Shown in pieces: positions 18,241 to 27,143 of a DNA stretch of 36,091 nt. The notes under the pieces are model-generated. The model was given only the letters and a program-made list of their open reading frames with translations, did not search any database and had not been told where the DNA came from. The stretch is from Planctomycetota bacterium (GTDB lineage Bacteria; Planctomycetota; Planctomycetia; Pirellulales; Pirellulaceae), in NCBI GenBank assembly GCA_026692885.1, contig JAPLNJ010000414.1, forward strand, positions 1 through 36,091, written 5' to 3'. The stretch's first letter is position 1. Every line of letters begins with the position of its first letter. Both the position numbers and the translations under genes were made by a program.

Positions 18241-18492
18241 CTAGCACCAAACGGTTTTCGGGGTTGTCGGTGTCAAGAATGGGGTTTTACGTTGTCGCCT
18301 GGACGAGGCTTGCCGTGAGGGCTCAGACGTACAGAATTCAAAATTGGCGGTTTGGTGACTTTGCCACGTCGGAGTGGTTTGTCCGCCAATTTTGAATTCT
18401 GTACGTCTGAGCCCTTGTCTCGCGCCCCGTCCCTGCTGAACCGTTAAGTCTCATTCTTTACGCGCAGGGGCCAAAATACCGTTTGGTGCTAG
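18241..18492. mobile_element. 252-bp MITE-like element with nested inverted repeats
   Basis: The outer ends CTAGCACCAAACGGT (18241-18255) and ACCGTTTGGTGCTAG (18478-18492) are perfect 15-bp terminal inverted repeats. Inside is a second, perfect 32-bp inverted repeat (18320-18351 with 18384-18415) containing GTACAGAATTCAAAATTGGC. No convincing ORF lies within and I see no clear target duplication. The size and structure suit a non-autonomous transposable element inserted between two signalling genes. Confidence 0.6.
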
Positions 18493-18568
18493 TGCAAGCA
18501 TCGTCAGCTGATTGGATTCTTTCACCGCCTCGGAGCGTGAGGCAAGACTCTAACGGAGCACACCATCG

Positions 18569-19693
18569 ATGGTCACCCTGCGGGTCTTGGTCACCGACGA
18601 CGAATTGGGGATGCGGCTGGGCGTGGCCCGGACCCTGCGAGATTTCACCGTACAGGTTCCCGACGTCGAGGAGCTCGTGTCGTTCACGGTCGACCAGGCC
18701 GACAGCGGCGAGTTGGCCTTGGAGAAGATTCGCCAGTCCCCGCCGGACATCCTGTTCCTGGACCACAAGATGCCCGGCCTGAGTGGCCTGGACGTCCTGG
18801 ATGTGGTCCAAGGCCAACCGACTGAAATGCTGACCATCATGATCACGGCCTACGCCTCGATCGAGACGGCAGTGACGGCGACGAAGCGCGGGGCCTACGA
18901 TTTCTTGGCCAAGCCGTTTACTCCCGATGAACTGCGGAACACGACCCGCAAAGCCGCCTGTCGCCTGGTCCTGGCTCAGCAGGCCCGCAAGCTGACCGCA
19001 GAGAAACGCCAGATTCGCTTTCAGTTCATCCGCGTGCTGGGGCACGAATTGAAGGCTCCCCTGAATGCCGTCGAAGGCTATCTGAGACTGCTGCAGGCCG
19101 GCACGCTGGGCGAGCGTATCGCGCAGTATGAGGAGGTCGTCGAGCGGAGCTTGGTACGGATCGACGGGATGCGTAAGTTGGTCGCCGACCTGCTGGACAT
19201 GACCCACATCGAATCGGGGCAGCGGACGCGGCAACTCGCGCAGCTGGACGTCGCCGACGTCGCGCGGGCGGCTCTGGAGACCCTGAGCCCTGACGCGGCC
19301 GCCAAACACCTGTCGATCACCCTCCAGGCCGACGGGCCAGTGCTGCTGGCGGCCGATCGGGGCGAGCTCGAGATGATCCTGAATAATCTGCTGTCCAACG
19401 CCATCAAGTACAACCGCGATGGCGGCAGCGTCAAGGTGCGACTGGGTTCGCAGGACGGCCAAGTGACCATCGCGGTGAGCGACACTGGGATCGGCCTGAC
19501 ACCGGAGGAAGCCGGGCGGTTGTTTGGCGAGTTCGTGCGGATCCGCAACGAGAAAACCCAGCAGATCCTGGGCAGCGGCCTGGGACTGTCGATCGTCAAG
19601 AAGTTGGCCTTGCTGTACGGCGGCGACGTGACTGTCATCAGCCAGCCCGACGTCGGCAGCACCTTCACCGTCGTGCTTCACGACGCGCCGTAG
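18569..19693 (+). CDS. Receiver-histidine kinase protein
   Basis: 374 residues. Receiver domain (1-125) with the acidic pair in VTDDE, phospho-acceptor D65 in FLDHKMPGLSG, and Lys in FLAKPFTPDEL. A helical linker leads to HisKA, H159 in VLGHELKAPLNAVEGY, then a complete HATPase_c: N-box MILNNLLSNAIKY, SDTGIGL and GSGLGLSIVKKL. Unlike the receiver-kinase at 401-1591, its ATP site looks intact. The receiver may be the target of an upstream kinase and control this kinase's activity. It sits in the same direction after the H2-sensor kinase and receiver but is separated from them by a MITE-like element, so co-transcription is uncertain. GGAG lies 11 nt before the ATG. Confidence 0.9.
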   Translation: MVTLRVLVTDDELGMRLGVARTLRDFTVQVPDVEELVSFTVDQADSGELALEKIRQSPPDILFLDHKMPGLSGLDVLDVVQGQPTEMLTIMITAYASIETAVTATKRGAYDFLAKPFTPDELRNTTRKAACRLVLAQQARKLTAEKRQIRFQFIRVLGHELKAPLNAVEGYLRLLQAGTLGERIAQYEEVVERSLVRIDGMRKLVADLLDMTHIESGQRTRQLAQLDVADVARAALETLSPDAAAKHLSITLQADGPVLLAADRGELEMILNNLLSNAIKYNRDGGSVKVRLGSQDGQVTIAVSDTGIGLTPEEAGRLFGEFVRIRNEKTQQILGSGLGLSIVKKLALLYGGDVTVISQPDVGSTFTVVLHDAP

Positions 19694-19840
19694 ATCGGCG
19701 CGGTGCAAGGCATCGTCTGTCCGGCATGGCCCACCACGCCCTGCGCTGCAGGGGGACGAGAATGATTGTCAGCGGCCGCGAAGAGTGCTATCATGCTGCG
19801 CGTTGTTCCGAACTTGGCCATCTCTTCGAGGAGTTTTCCC

Positions 19841-20068
19841 ATGCGACCTCCACACTGGTTGGACGGCATCATCGGCGAACTTCGGGAAGTGGACGACATC
19901 GCCCTAGCGATCGTCGAAAGCCCGAAGTTCCAGCAGGCAATTCAGCGGGGGATCGACGCCGGCTTTCAATGGGAGGGTCTGCACGAAAAAGACCCCAAGC
20001 GGCTGGCCAGCAGTTTCACCCAAGAGATCCGCATCGCCATCGTGGAAGCCGTGAAGGCTGAACATTGA
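19841..20068 (+). CDS. Small hypothetical protein
   Basis: 75 residues (MRPPHWLDGIIGELREVDDIA...), preceded by a GAGGAG site 8 nt before the ATG, which I chose over longer in-frame starts. It is amphipathic and probably helical, with no cysteine, signal peptide or membrane segment. I recognise no family. Its good ribosome-binding site and normal codon use argue that it is real. It stands alone between the signalling cluster and a gene-poor, repeat-rich stretch. Confidence 0.6.
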   Translation: MRPPHWLDGIIGELREVDDIALAIVESPKFQQAIQRGIDAGFQWEGLHEKDPKRLASSFTQEIRIAIVEAVKAEH

Positions 20069-20302
20069 ACCGGCGCGCGGAAGTGGTGTCTGTGCAGCAG
20101 CGGAAATAGCGTTGCGTCAATCGTACGGATGGCAGAGCCGGAGCACGGTTGTTCAATGTAGGATGGTCTTCCCAGACCGTCCCGATTGGCCCGGGAAGGC
20201 CGACCTGCGGGTAAATTATTTCCTGCCGCTCGCCTTGGGAGAAACTTCGCTGATGGCCGCCGTGCTCTGCCAGGTTTTCTCGCCGAGTTGGGGGCGCGAT
20301 GC

Positions 20303-20366
20303 GTGAGCGGCAAGGCGCTAGCCGCCGGTTCCGAACGCCACCGGCGGCTAGCGCCTTGCCGCTCAC
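20303..20366. repeat. 27-bp perfect palindrome and CACTAG-type element end
   Basis: Arms 20303-20329 and 20340-20366 are perfectly complementary over 27 nt around a 10-nt loop, with core GGCAAGGCGCTAGCCGCCGG. About 15 nt beyond, GCCTTGACAAAGCACTAG (20381-20398) matches the terminal sequence of the elements at 7605 and 32316. The palindrome is probably the body of a related small element whose left end I could not locate. Confidence 0.7.
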
Positions 20367-20608
20367 AACCCACGATCTTAGCCTTGACAAAGCACTAGCC
20401 AACTGGGCTGATTTGTTTGGCCTCTTCGGGGCGAGAAAACCAGGCACATCCACCGCCTTTGCCGCCCTACTTCCGTAAACAAAACCTGCCCGATGGCTTT
20501 CCTGCGCCAACCCCAACTTTGCCTCACCCTAGTCTCGGGCTGGGCCGCGCAGGATTGGGGAGTCGGGCGTCAAACGGATGGTCCTGTTTTCGTTCCGCCC
20601 CCATCCGG

Positions 20609-21004
20609 GCTTGCTCGAATGGCACGAGGTTAAGGACTGCAGGAGCGATTTCCCGTCACGACAGGGCTTGTCCCCGTCGAGCGATGTTCACTACCAGAAA
20701 TGTTAACCAACGATGTCTCCACGCCACCACGGAGCTCGCCTCCGTGGGGCGATGTTCCCTGGAAAAGCCTTGGGAAACACCGCTCCACGCGGGCCATGCG
20801 CGTGGTGGCGAAGTATCAGGATTGCAACGCCAATCTGGTTCTAAACACTCCTCCACGGAGGCAAGCTCCGCGGTGGGAGGACGGACGATCCATGACTGAA
20901 ACCCGTACCTCAACGCTTAACCTCGTACCATTCGGGGTAAGCCCAGTGGGGGAAGTGGCCGAATGACAACCACTTACGCTTGACCTCGTGCCATTCGAGC
21001 AAGC
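20609..21004. repeat. 22-bp inverted repeat pair about 350 bp apart
   Basis: GCTTGCTCGAATGGCACGAG plus GT (20609-20630) is repeated inverted at 20983-21004. The enclosed 350 nt contain two CCACGG/CCGTGG palindromic motifs but no gene. It may be a decayed non-autonomous element or two solo repeat copies. Confidence 0.55.
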
Positions 21005-21576
21005 TCGGCGGGGGCGGGTCCGCGACAAACGTGCAACTTCAAAAGCTTCAGTCGTCGCTGCGCGACTGGTTCCGATTCCTGCGGCCGATGTCCGCGGGTT
21101 GAAAGCCACGGCTACGTCCAGCAACCGCTACGCGGCAAATACGATGAAGCCGGGAAGCTATTGCGGCCCGCGTTGCTACAGTTGCTCCAGCCGGATGCCC
21201 TGGGAGTCACACCAGGAACCGGAATTGACGGTGGGAAGCGCGCGGATTTGTTCGAGCGGGCCTTGATCATAACGTTGCGAAATGCTGGCAGTGTCGTGAT
21301 CGTCCCCGAGAAGCTCCCGACGTAAGTCGGTGGGAGTGTTCCCGCCCTGTGCCTAACCCGGAGCCCCCTACCGGATTTCTGGCGTGGCGCAGGCGACGAG
21401 GTCGGGAGTCGTTTTCGGTCTATGATCTGCCACATGGCGAGGCAAATTTGACCGAAAACGACACCGGACCCATTTTCGCAATCACGCTACCCGACGCAGG
21501 AGCCACGTAGCCCGACAATTTTCTTCACCCACGAGACGAGCTCGTGGGGGTCGAGGCGACCAACGCTCATGCGCAC

Positions 21577-21912
21577 TTAACTCACCAATCTCCTGCACCA
21601 ACCAGACGCTTTTGGAGGGGGGCGCCACAGTGAACTTAGACCGTCAAATTCGTGAGTCCCTGCGCGATCGGCTGCGCTGGCTGAGAAAAAAGATGGATGG
21701 CCCCTTTCCGCCGGCCACAGCACCACGTCCACACCGCGCCGCAGCAACAGCGCCATGGCCGCGGCCGTGAGTTCGATGCGGCCGAACAGCAGCACTTCGT
21801 CGATCTCGCCCACCCGCACCCGGCGAAGTGCGGTCTGACCGCGGTACAGCACCAAGGTGTCGCCTTCGGCGTGCACCGACGTGCCTTGTTCGGAAACGGC
21901 TAAGGCGTGCAT
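21577..21912 (-). pseudogene. cas1: cas1 N-terminal fragment (CRISPR integrase)
   Basis: From the ATG at 21912 about 67 codons read like the Cas1 N-terminal beta domain: VSEQGTSVHAEGDTLVLYRG, then RVRVGEIDEVLLFGRIELT and AMALLLRRGVDVVLWPAERG. After AERG the similarity stops; the frame runs through unrelated sequence to a stop at 21577. The catalytic alpha-helical domain, with its metal-binding Glu/His/Asp residues, is absent. The fragment therefore cannot integrate spacers. Its start overlaps the 3' end of the next gene upstream by 13 nt, as in intact CRISPR adaptation operons. No cas2 and no CRISPR array are seen. Confidence 0.7.
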
Positions 21913-22563
21913 GGAACCTCGCCCTCCCACACCAGTTCCTCGACACCTTCGCGTTCGACCAGCCGATACCGTCCGCCTTCGCAGGCGATTACTCGGTCCG
22001 GCACGCTGCCCAGCGCGGCGACCAGGGCCGCCCGCAATTGCTCCCACTCCCGCTGAATCTCCGCGCGGCGACGCTCCAGCAGGCTGTAGCGTTGGGCGAG
22101 CACCGTCAGGCTGGCCGGCTGGGCGGCGGGTGAGCTCGGCGCCGTCACACGGGCGGGCAGGGTTAACAGATGCAGTACGGGATGCGGGTAGCGATCCTTG
22201 GCAAACTCGAACGGGCAGTTACAGGCCACGCGCCGGGTAATGTGCGGGATCTTCTTGCGGATCGATGGGCAGGACACCGGGTTGCCCTTGAGCCGGTCCT
22301 TCATGTACTTGTCCGAGCCGATGTCCACGCACTTGTTGAGCACGGCGGTGACCGCCTGCGGCCCGCCGTCGACATGGCCCACGGGCGGCGACGGCCGGCG
22401 CCGCCGGCTGCAATTCGGCGGACGGCGTGGCCGGGACGGGCGCGGCGGCACCGCCGGGCGGCGCCAGGCCCTTGAGTTGTTCCAAGGCTGCGTACAGCGC
22501 CGGGCGCGGCGCGCTGGTCGCGGCCCGCAGGGTGGCGAACGGGTCGGCGAGCGCGGTGTGCAT
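21900..22563 (-). pseudogene. Frameshifted cas1-adjacent gene, primase-polymerase C-terminal-like
   Basis: Starts at the ATG at 22563, which has CCGGAG 8 nt upstream. The first 60 codons are Ala/Pro-rich. Near 22375-22395 the frame must shift by one to continue into GHVDGGPQAVTAVLNKCVD, NPVSCPSIRKKIPHITRRV and ACNCPFEFAKDRYPHPVLHL. A charged coiled coil and a short C-terminal beta segment ending VWEGEVPCTP follow. The SCP.IR...P..T..V.CNC.F and YP.P.LHL pattern resembles the Cys-rich C-terminal part of archaeo-eukaryotic primase proteins found beside Cas1 (CRISPR-associated primase-polymerases). The primase catalytic domain is missing. This assignment is from memory of the motif and is tentative. 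With the cas1 fragment it forms a decayed adaptation module. Confidence 0.4.
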
Positions 22564-22751
22564 GGTGTGCTCCGGGGGAATAGGTTCGTAGGGCGGCAGG
22601 GTGGCTGGGGCAGGGCGCAGCGATGTCCCAGAAACCGCTTCGTTGATAGCCTCGAAAAAAGCGATTGGGCGGCACGCCCAGAGCCACAACGACGGGCGTG
22701 ATGGTCGTCAACCACGCCCTTCGCTTCGGCTTCGGAACAGGCCTCATCGCT

Positions 22752-22888
22752 GTAAACGACTCTTCCGCCCCAAAGGGGCATTAACAAATCAGCCCAGGGC
22801 AGCGCGCAGCGGCGTCAGCCGCGGAGCGACGCCCTGGGTACGGTATCGATTCAACACGGTAGCCCTGTAAGGGCGAAACAAATCGGTT
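22752..22888 (+). repeat. Dispersed 120-135-bp repeat, copy A
   Basis: Contains CGCCCCAAAGGGGCA, then CAAATCAGCCCAGGGCAG and a palindromic GC-rich centre, and ends GTAAGGGCGAAACAAATC. It is the same subtype as copy D (27436-27572, opposite strand), sharing CGATTCAACACGGTAGCCCT. No ORF is conserved between copies, so it is a structured non-coding repeat. Confidence 0.75.
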
Positions 22889-22970
22889 AGTCCCACACGT
22901 CTCGTTCGTCTTCCAACAAGATGGATGAGGTTCTGGACTAAGGATGGTAGCCTGATTGTGTTGCGCCGGC

Positions 22971-23093
22971 TTGTTTCGCCCCTTCAGGGCTGGCGTGCTT
23001 GATACTCCCATGACCCAGGGCGGCGCTACGCGGCTGACGCCGCGGCGCTCTGCCCTGGGCTGATTTGTGGCTGCCCCTATCGGGGCGAAAACT
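22971..23093 (-). repeat. Dispersed 120-135-bp repeat, copy B
   Basis: Reverse orientation to copy A, forming an inverted pair 82 nt apart. Begins CTTGTTTCGCCCCTTCAGGG and ends CCCCTATCGGGGCGAAAAC, with the shared CTGCCCTGGGCTGATTTGT. It is closest to copy C at 27279. Confidence 0.75.
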
Positions 23094-23381
23094 TGTGTCG
23101 GACAAGTGGCACCTAGGCAATTGTGGGGACTCCGCGCCGCGCTTGTTATCCGGCTTACAAGCGTGGCTGGCGAGGAGTGGAGGTTACTTCCACAGGGTTG
23201 GAAACTGCCCGAGTTTCAACGTCCGACGTCCTCCCTGCGTACCCACTGCTTGGTCGATACAGGTTTCCAGGAACGCGGCGATCTCCTCGGCCCGGGTGCG
23301 GTAAACGGTGGGGCTGGAGAAGGCTTGCTTACGTCAGTCTTCGCTCAGCCAGAGGCCGTCGAATTTACCTCGGCGGAGTTC

Positions 23382-23489
23382 TCACCTTCAGCCTAAGAAC
23401 GCGACCGTTCAAGTTCCCACCCTTCCCCTGCCGCCTCCGGCGGCGGGGGAAGAGTGGGTTCTTGGATCGCGTTCTTGCACTGAAGGTGA
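23382..23489. repeat. Imperfect 23-bp inverted repeat with inner hairpin
   Basis: TCACCTTCAGCCTAAGAACG plus CGA (23382-23404) pairs with 23467-23489 with three mismatches. A second palindrome built on CGCCTCCGGCGGCG lies inside. No gene is enclosed. Confidence 0.5.
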
Positions 23490-23644
23490 ACCTCCCCTGG
23501 GGTAAACAGATCGTCCCACTTTGATCCTGCTTGTTTTGCAGGACTTACGTCGTTTTGCGATAGGTTGTTTGTGCCCTTGCGGGGTCAATCCACCATCGGC
23601 CAGTCCCTTCAACCCATGCTTTGCCAAGAACATTCAGAAACGCT

Positions 23645-23855
23645 GGCCTTGATCATAACGTTGCGCACACTAGCCCGACGCGCCAGCGAGGGTGTCCCAA
23701 ACTTCGCCCCGGTGTTTTGCCTGAGATCTGGCTTCTTGCCGAAACCTACGACAATTCACAGACATTCACGTCGAGTGGGCCTCAACCACCCTCGCTGACG
23801 CGTCGGGCTAGTGTGGACGGCGGCTAGCGTCTTGCGCCACCTTATGATCAAGGCC
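23645..23855. mobile_element. 211-bp nested palindromic element
   Basis: Outer 14-bp perfect terminal inverted repeats GGCCTTGATCATAA (23645-23658, 23842-23855) enclose a 27-bp inverted repeat with one mismatch (23667-23693, 23788-23814; core TAGCCCGACGCGCCAGCGAG). The left 21 nt recur at 21259-21279. The layout is that of a MITE. It ends about 100 nt before the start of the first STAND gene. Confidence 0.6.
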
Positions 23856-23958
23856 ATGCCCGTCTTCGCTTGCGCGCGGACTCGGCGGTTGAGCTGCTTC
23901 CCGGCATGTGTTACGTTGCTGGCGTCTAAACCACCATTCAGCTTGCGGGGAGACCGCG

Positions 23959-26900
23959 ATGCACAAACCGTGCGTTTTCATCTCGTCCACGTGCGAGGAT
24001 CTGCAGGCCCACCGCCTGGCGGCGCGCGATGCGGCACTGGGCGCGGGGTTCTTCCCCGTGATGATGGAGTACTGGACAGCCGAGGCCAAAGATCCGCTGG
24101 ACGTCTGCCTGCGCCGCGTGGACGAGGCCGAACCGGTGGTCGTGATCGTGGCGCAGCGCTATGGTTGGAAGCCGAAAGATCAGCCCCAAGGTAAACTGCG
24201 CAAGAGCATCACCTGGCTGGAATGCCTGCGTGCCCCGGACGCGGGCAAAGACGTCCTGGCCTTCCTGCTCGACGACACACACCCCTGGGATCCAACGCTG
24301 TACGAGAAGTACCTGTTCACGTCCCTGGGTAGTGAAGACAAGTTGACCGCCTCACGCCAAAAAGAAATCCTGCGAGACATTGCGGCGCTCGAACAGTTCA
24401 AGAAGTGGTTGCGCACCAACGGCGTGGTCAAGTTCTTCACCACACCGCAAGACCTGCTGGCCAAGGTCCAGGCGGCACTGCAGCAGTGGCTGATCGACCA
24501 TGCCGACCGCTTGCCGTCGGCGGTCGTTCCGCAGCCGGTGCTGGTCGACCGTCCAGAGGACTACCTGCAGACGCTGTACGAACGCACGGGCAGCATCGAG
24601 ATCCGCGGTCTGCACGTCGGCAGCGGCCGGGCCTCCAGCTTTCCCATCGACGAGCTCTACATGCCGTTGACCACCGTCGCGCCCCGAAGCGACCGGCTGG
24701 CCAAGGCTCGGGAGGGCGAGGCTCCTGCCGACCCGCTTGGCGACTCCGGCGGGCGGATCGAATTGGACCAGGCCCTCGAACACCGCCGACTGGCCATTTT
24801 AGGCGATCCGGGCGCCGGCAAATCGACCTTCCTGCGGCGGATCGCCTTCCTGCTGTCCCGGTCCCTGTTGGGAAAGGATCCGCCTGGGGTTGGGGGACCG
24901 TTGGGCCTGGACGACCGACCGCTACCGGTGCTGATTACCGTCGCGGCCTTGGCCGACCACATCCGCCATTGCCTGGGCCGCGAATCCGGTGCTCCCCTGG
25001 CGGCCGACGCCGCGGCGTGGATCCCGCATTACCTGGGCACATCCTGCCGCGAAAGTAACATCGCCCTCAGCGAAACCTACTTTCGCAGCCAATTGGACGA
25101 AGGCCGCGTGATCGTGCTGATGGACGGCCTGGACGAAGCCGCCTCGGACCACGACCGGCGGCGAGTGGCGGCTGTGGTCCAGCACGCGGCCCAGGCCTAT
25201 CGAGGCTGCCGCCTGGTGCTGACCAGCCGCCCGGCCGCCTACGAGCGCGACGTGCTGCTGCGCGAATTCGCCTTGGTCCGCATCGAGCCGCTCGAGGACG
25301 CGGCCATCGGCGGCTTTCTGGACCACTGGTGCCGGGCCTTATTCGCCGAGCGGCCGACGCAGGTGGCGGCCCATCGCGCTGAGTTGCTGCACGCCCTGCA
25401 CGCGCGGCCTGAGATCCGGCGATTGGCCCGCAATCCCGTGATGCTGACCGCGTTGGCCGTGGTCCACTGGCACGAAAAACGCCTGCCCGAACAGCGCGCC
25501 GATCTGTACGAATCGATTCTCGACTGGCTGGCCCGCGCCCGGGAGAATCGGCCGCAGCGGCCGAACGCCGAACGCTGTGTGGCCCTGCTGCAGAAGCTGG
25601 CGCTGGCCATGCAGGAGCATGCCCAGGGGCGCCAGGTGCAGGTTCCGCGCCACTGGGCCGCGCGCCAGATCGCCGACGGTTGGCGCGAGATCCCGGAAGA
25701 CGAACGGGTCGCGCAGGCCCAGCAGTTCCTGGTCGAGGAGGAGTTGGACAGCGGCATCGTCGTGGGCCGCGGCGACGACCTGCGGTTCTGGCACCTGACG
25801 TTCCAGGAGTACCTGGCCGCGCGGGCCTTGGGCGCGCAGGCGGCCGATGTCCGGCAGCATCCGTTGTTTCGCCACGAGCAGCTGCATCGGCCCGAGTGGC
25901 GGGAGACGGTGCTGCTGCTGGCCGGCGTGCTGTACCACCAGGGCATCGATCGCGTGGACGCCATGATCTCGGCCGTGCTGGACGGGCTGGGCCAGCAGCC
26001 CACGCTCACCGACCAGGCCCGCGTCGTCGGTCTGTTGGGCGCTGCCGTGGCGGATTTGGCGCCGGTGAACTACCAGCCGGCCGACTCGCGTTACCGCCAG
26101 ACGCTGGACGCCGTGATGGCCATCTTCCGGCCGGACAGCGACGTGCCGATCGACCAGGCCATCGTCGCCGCCGACGTCCTGGGCCAAGCTGGCGACCCGC
26201 GGTTCGCGGACCGCCGCCGACACGAGAATCGGATTCCCATTGCGGCCGGCGAGTTCTGGATGGGAGCGCAGAACAACGATCCAGCGGCACCGAACCACGA
26301 CCCGGGGGCGCACGGCGACGAGGCACCGGTCCACCGGGTGCACTTGTCCGCCTATCGCATCGGCCGTTATCCCGTGACGGTCGGCGAGTACCGCGAGTTC
26401 ATGGAGCACGACGGCTACGACACGCAGGCATACTGGGCAGCCGGAGGCTTCCGCCAGTTCAAGGAACCCGACAAGTGGGAAGAGCAACTCCGGTATCCGA
26501 CTCGGCCCGTGGTATACGTCAGTTGGTACGAAGCGGCGGCCTACGCGGCCTGGGCGGGTTGCCAGCTGCCGACCGAAGCCCAGTGGGAGCGGGCGGCCTG
26601 CGGCGGCGATGGGCGCAAGTTCCCCTGGGGCAGCGACGATCCGGACCCGACGCGGATGAACTACGCCACAGGCAAAGCTGAGGACTATTCAAACTGGAAA
26701 CCGAACGTGGGCCATCCGACGCCCGTCGGCATCTATCCGCGAGGAGCCTCAAAAGAGGGCGTTGATGACATGGCCGGCAACGTCTGGGAGTGGTGCGCGG
26801 ATTGGTTCGGCGACTACATCCAGGAGCAAACCACCAACCCGAGTGGGCCGCCGGAAGGGAAGAGCCGCGTTGTTCGCGGTGGTGCTTGGCATGGTCACTC

Positions 26901-26997
26901 GGGGCTTTGCCGCTGCGCCTTCCGCGGCCCCTATGGTCCCGTGTATCGCCTCGATGCCATCGGTTTCCGTGTGGCGTGGCGCGGCCAGGACTCTTGA
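23959..26997 (+). CDS. DUF4062-NACHT/STAND NTPase with FGE/C-type-lectin variable domain (DGR target 1)
   Basis: 1012 residues; I chose the ATG at 23959, with GGGGAG 6 nt upstream. N-terminal DUF4062 (1-90): CVFISSTCEDLQAHR and MMEYWTAEAKDPLDVCLRRV. The NACHT/STAND NTPase follows: Walker A GDPGAGKST (282-290), Walker B RVIVLMDGLDEA (about 385-393), LVLTSRPAAYERD, and helical segments ending in RFWHLTFQEYLAAR. From about 759 comes a formylglycine-generating-enzyme/SUMF1 fold (IPIAAGEFWMG, YPVTVGEYREF, LPTEAQWERAA, DMAGNVWEWCADWFG), ending in a hypervariable tail RVVRGGAW...CRC...IGFRVAWRGQDS. FGE folds ending this way are typical targets of diversity-generating retroelements. Family knowledge suggests a conflict sensor: the variable lectin-like domain binds an invader molecule, the NTPase oligomerises and DUF4062 signals. 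That role is inference. It converges on a paralogue at 28668-31655. Confidence 0.88.
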   Translation: MHKPCVFISSTCEDLQAHRLAARDAALGAGFFPVMMEYWTAEAKDPLDVCLRRVDEAEPVVVIVAQRYGWKPKDQPQGKLRKSITWLECLRAPDAGKDVLAFLLDDTHPWDPTLYEKYLFTSLGSEDKLTASRQKEILRDIAALEQFKKWLRTNGVVKFFTTPQDLLAKVQAALQQWLIDHADRLPSAVVPQPVLVDRPEDYLQTLYERTGSIEIRGLHVGSGRASSFPIDELYMPLTTVAPRSDRLAKAREGEAPADPLGDSGGRIELDQALEHRRLAILGDPGAGKSTFLRRIAFLLSRSLLGKDPPGVGGPLGLDDRPLPVLITVAALADHIRHCLGRESGAPLAADAAAWIPHYLGTSCRESNIALSETYFRSQLDEGRVIVLMDGLDEAASDHDRRRVAAVVQHAAQAYRGCRLVLTSRPAAYERDVLLREFALVRIEPLEDAAIGGFLDHWCRALFAERPTQVAAHRAELLHALHARPEIRRLARNPVMLTALAVVHWHEKRLPEQRADLYESILDWLARARENRPQRPNAERCVALLQKLALAMQEHAQGRQVQVPRHWAARQIADGWREIPEDERVAQAQQFLVEEELDSGIVVGRGDDLRFWHLTFQEYLAARALGAQAADVRQHPLFRHEQLHRPEWRETVLLLAGVLYHQGIDRVDAMISAVLDGLGQQPTLTDQARVVGLLGAAVADLAPVNYQPADSRYRQTLDAVMAIFRPDSDVPIDQAIVAADVLGQAGDPRFADRRRHENRIPIAAGEFWMGAQNNDPAAPNHDPGAHGDEAPVHRVHLSAYRIGRYPVTVGEYREFMEHDGYDTQAYWAAGGFRQFKEPDKWEEQLRYPTRPVVYVSWYEAAAYAAWAGCQLPTEAQWERAACGGDGRKFPWGSDDPDPTRMNYATGKAEDYSNWKPNVGHPTPVGIYPRGASKEGVDDMAGNVWEWCADWFGDYIQEQTTNPSGPPEGKSRVVRGGAWHGHSGLCRCAFRGPYGPVYRLDAIGFRVAWRGQDS
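26866..26997 (+). other. DGR variable repeat VR1
   Basis: The last 44 codons of the first STAND gene. Relative to VR2 of the paralogue, the 35 codons from 26890 differ at 25 nucleotides, 22 of them at first or second codon positions. The final 12 codons plus stop differ at one position only, as expected of an initiation-of-mutagenic-homing segment. Versus the template relic (27171-27203), VR1 differs at 7 of 8 template adenines but at only 5 of 25 other bases. Confidence 0.82.
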
Positions 26998-27029
26998 AAA
27001 TCTTTCCCTCTCCTACCCTTTCCTAACCT

Positions 27030-27042
27030 GCCGCGCAGCGGC
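27030..27042 (+). other. GC-rich hairpin downstream of VR1
   Basis: GCCGC-GCA-GCGGC forms a 5-bp stem starting 33 nt after the stop codon, within a 3' flank nearly identical to that of the paralogue. DGR targets characteristically carry such a hairpin or cruciform just downstream of the variable repeat to direct homing. The function is inferred from position and conservation. Confidence 0.6.
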
Positions 27043-27143
27043 GCGCGAAAAATTTTCGGGTTTTCAGTCCGCCGTGTTTATTGTCTTGTGCGAGGAGCGT
27101 AGAATGGCCGACGTTCAGAGGAGGAAGGGTGTTCGGTCATTGA

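Larger units (their letters stand above)
20069..21576. other. Gene-poor, repeat-rich stretch
   Basis: About 1.5 kb without a gene I can support; open frames here lack family signatures and conflict between strands. It contains the palindrome at 20303-20366, the inverted pair 20609-20630/20983-21004, and degenerate CCACGGAG-type direct and inverted motifs at about 20720 and 20850. A 21-bp copy (21259-21279) of the end of the element at 23645 is also present. A frame at about 21120-21325 on the plus strand (reading LLRPALLQLLQPDALG) could be a gene fragment, but I cannot name it. Confidence 0.6.
22564..23958. other. Gene-free repeat cluster between cas1 remnant and STAND gene
   Basis: About 1.4 kb with no supportable complete gene. 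It holds two copies of a 120-135-bp repeat in opposite orientation (22752 and 22971), an inverted repeat at 23382-23489 and a nested element at 23645-23855. On the minus strand around 23190-23335 a 49-codon frame (SSPTVYRTRAEEIAAFLETC) has coding-like composition and may be a fragment of a lost gene. GGAAAC and GTTTCAAC around 23200-23222 are faintly CRISPR-repeat-like but occur once. Confidence 0.5.

Noticed and set aside
23190..23225. Possible CRISPR repeat (GGAAAC...GTTTCAAC)
   Set aside because: It occurs once with no regularly spaced copies, so no array can be claimed despite the nearby cas1 fragment.
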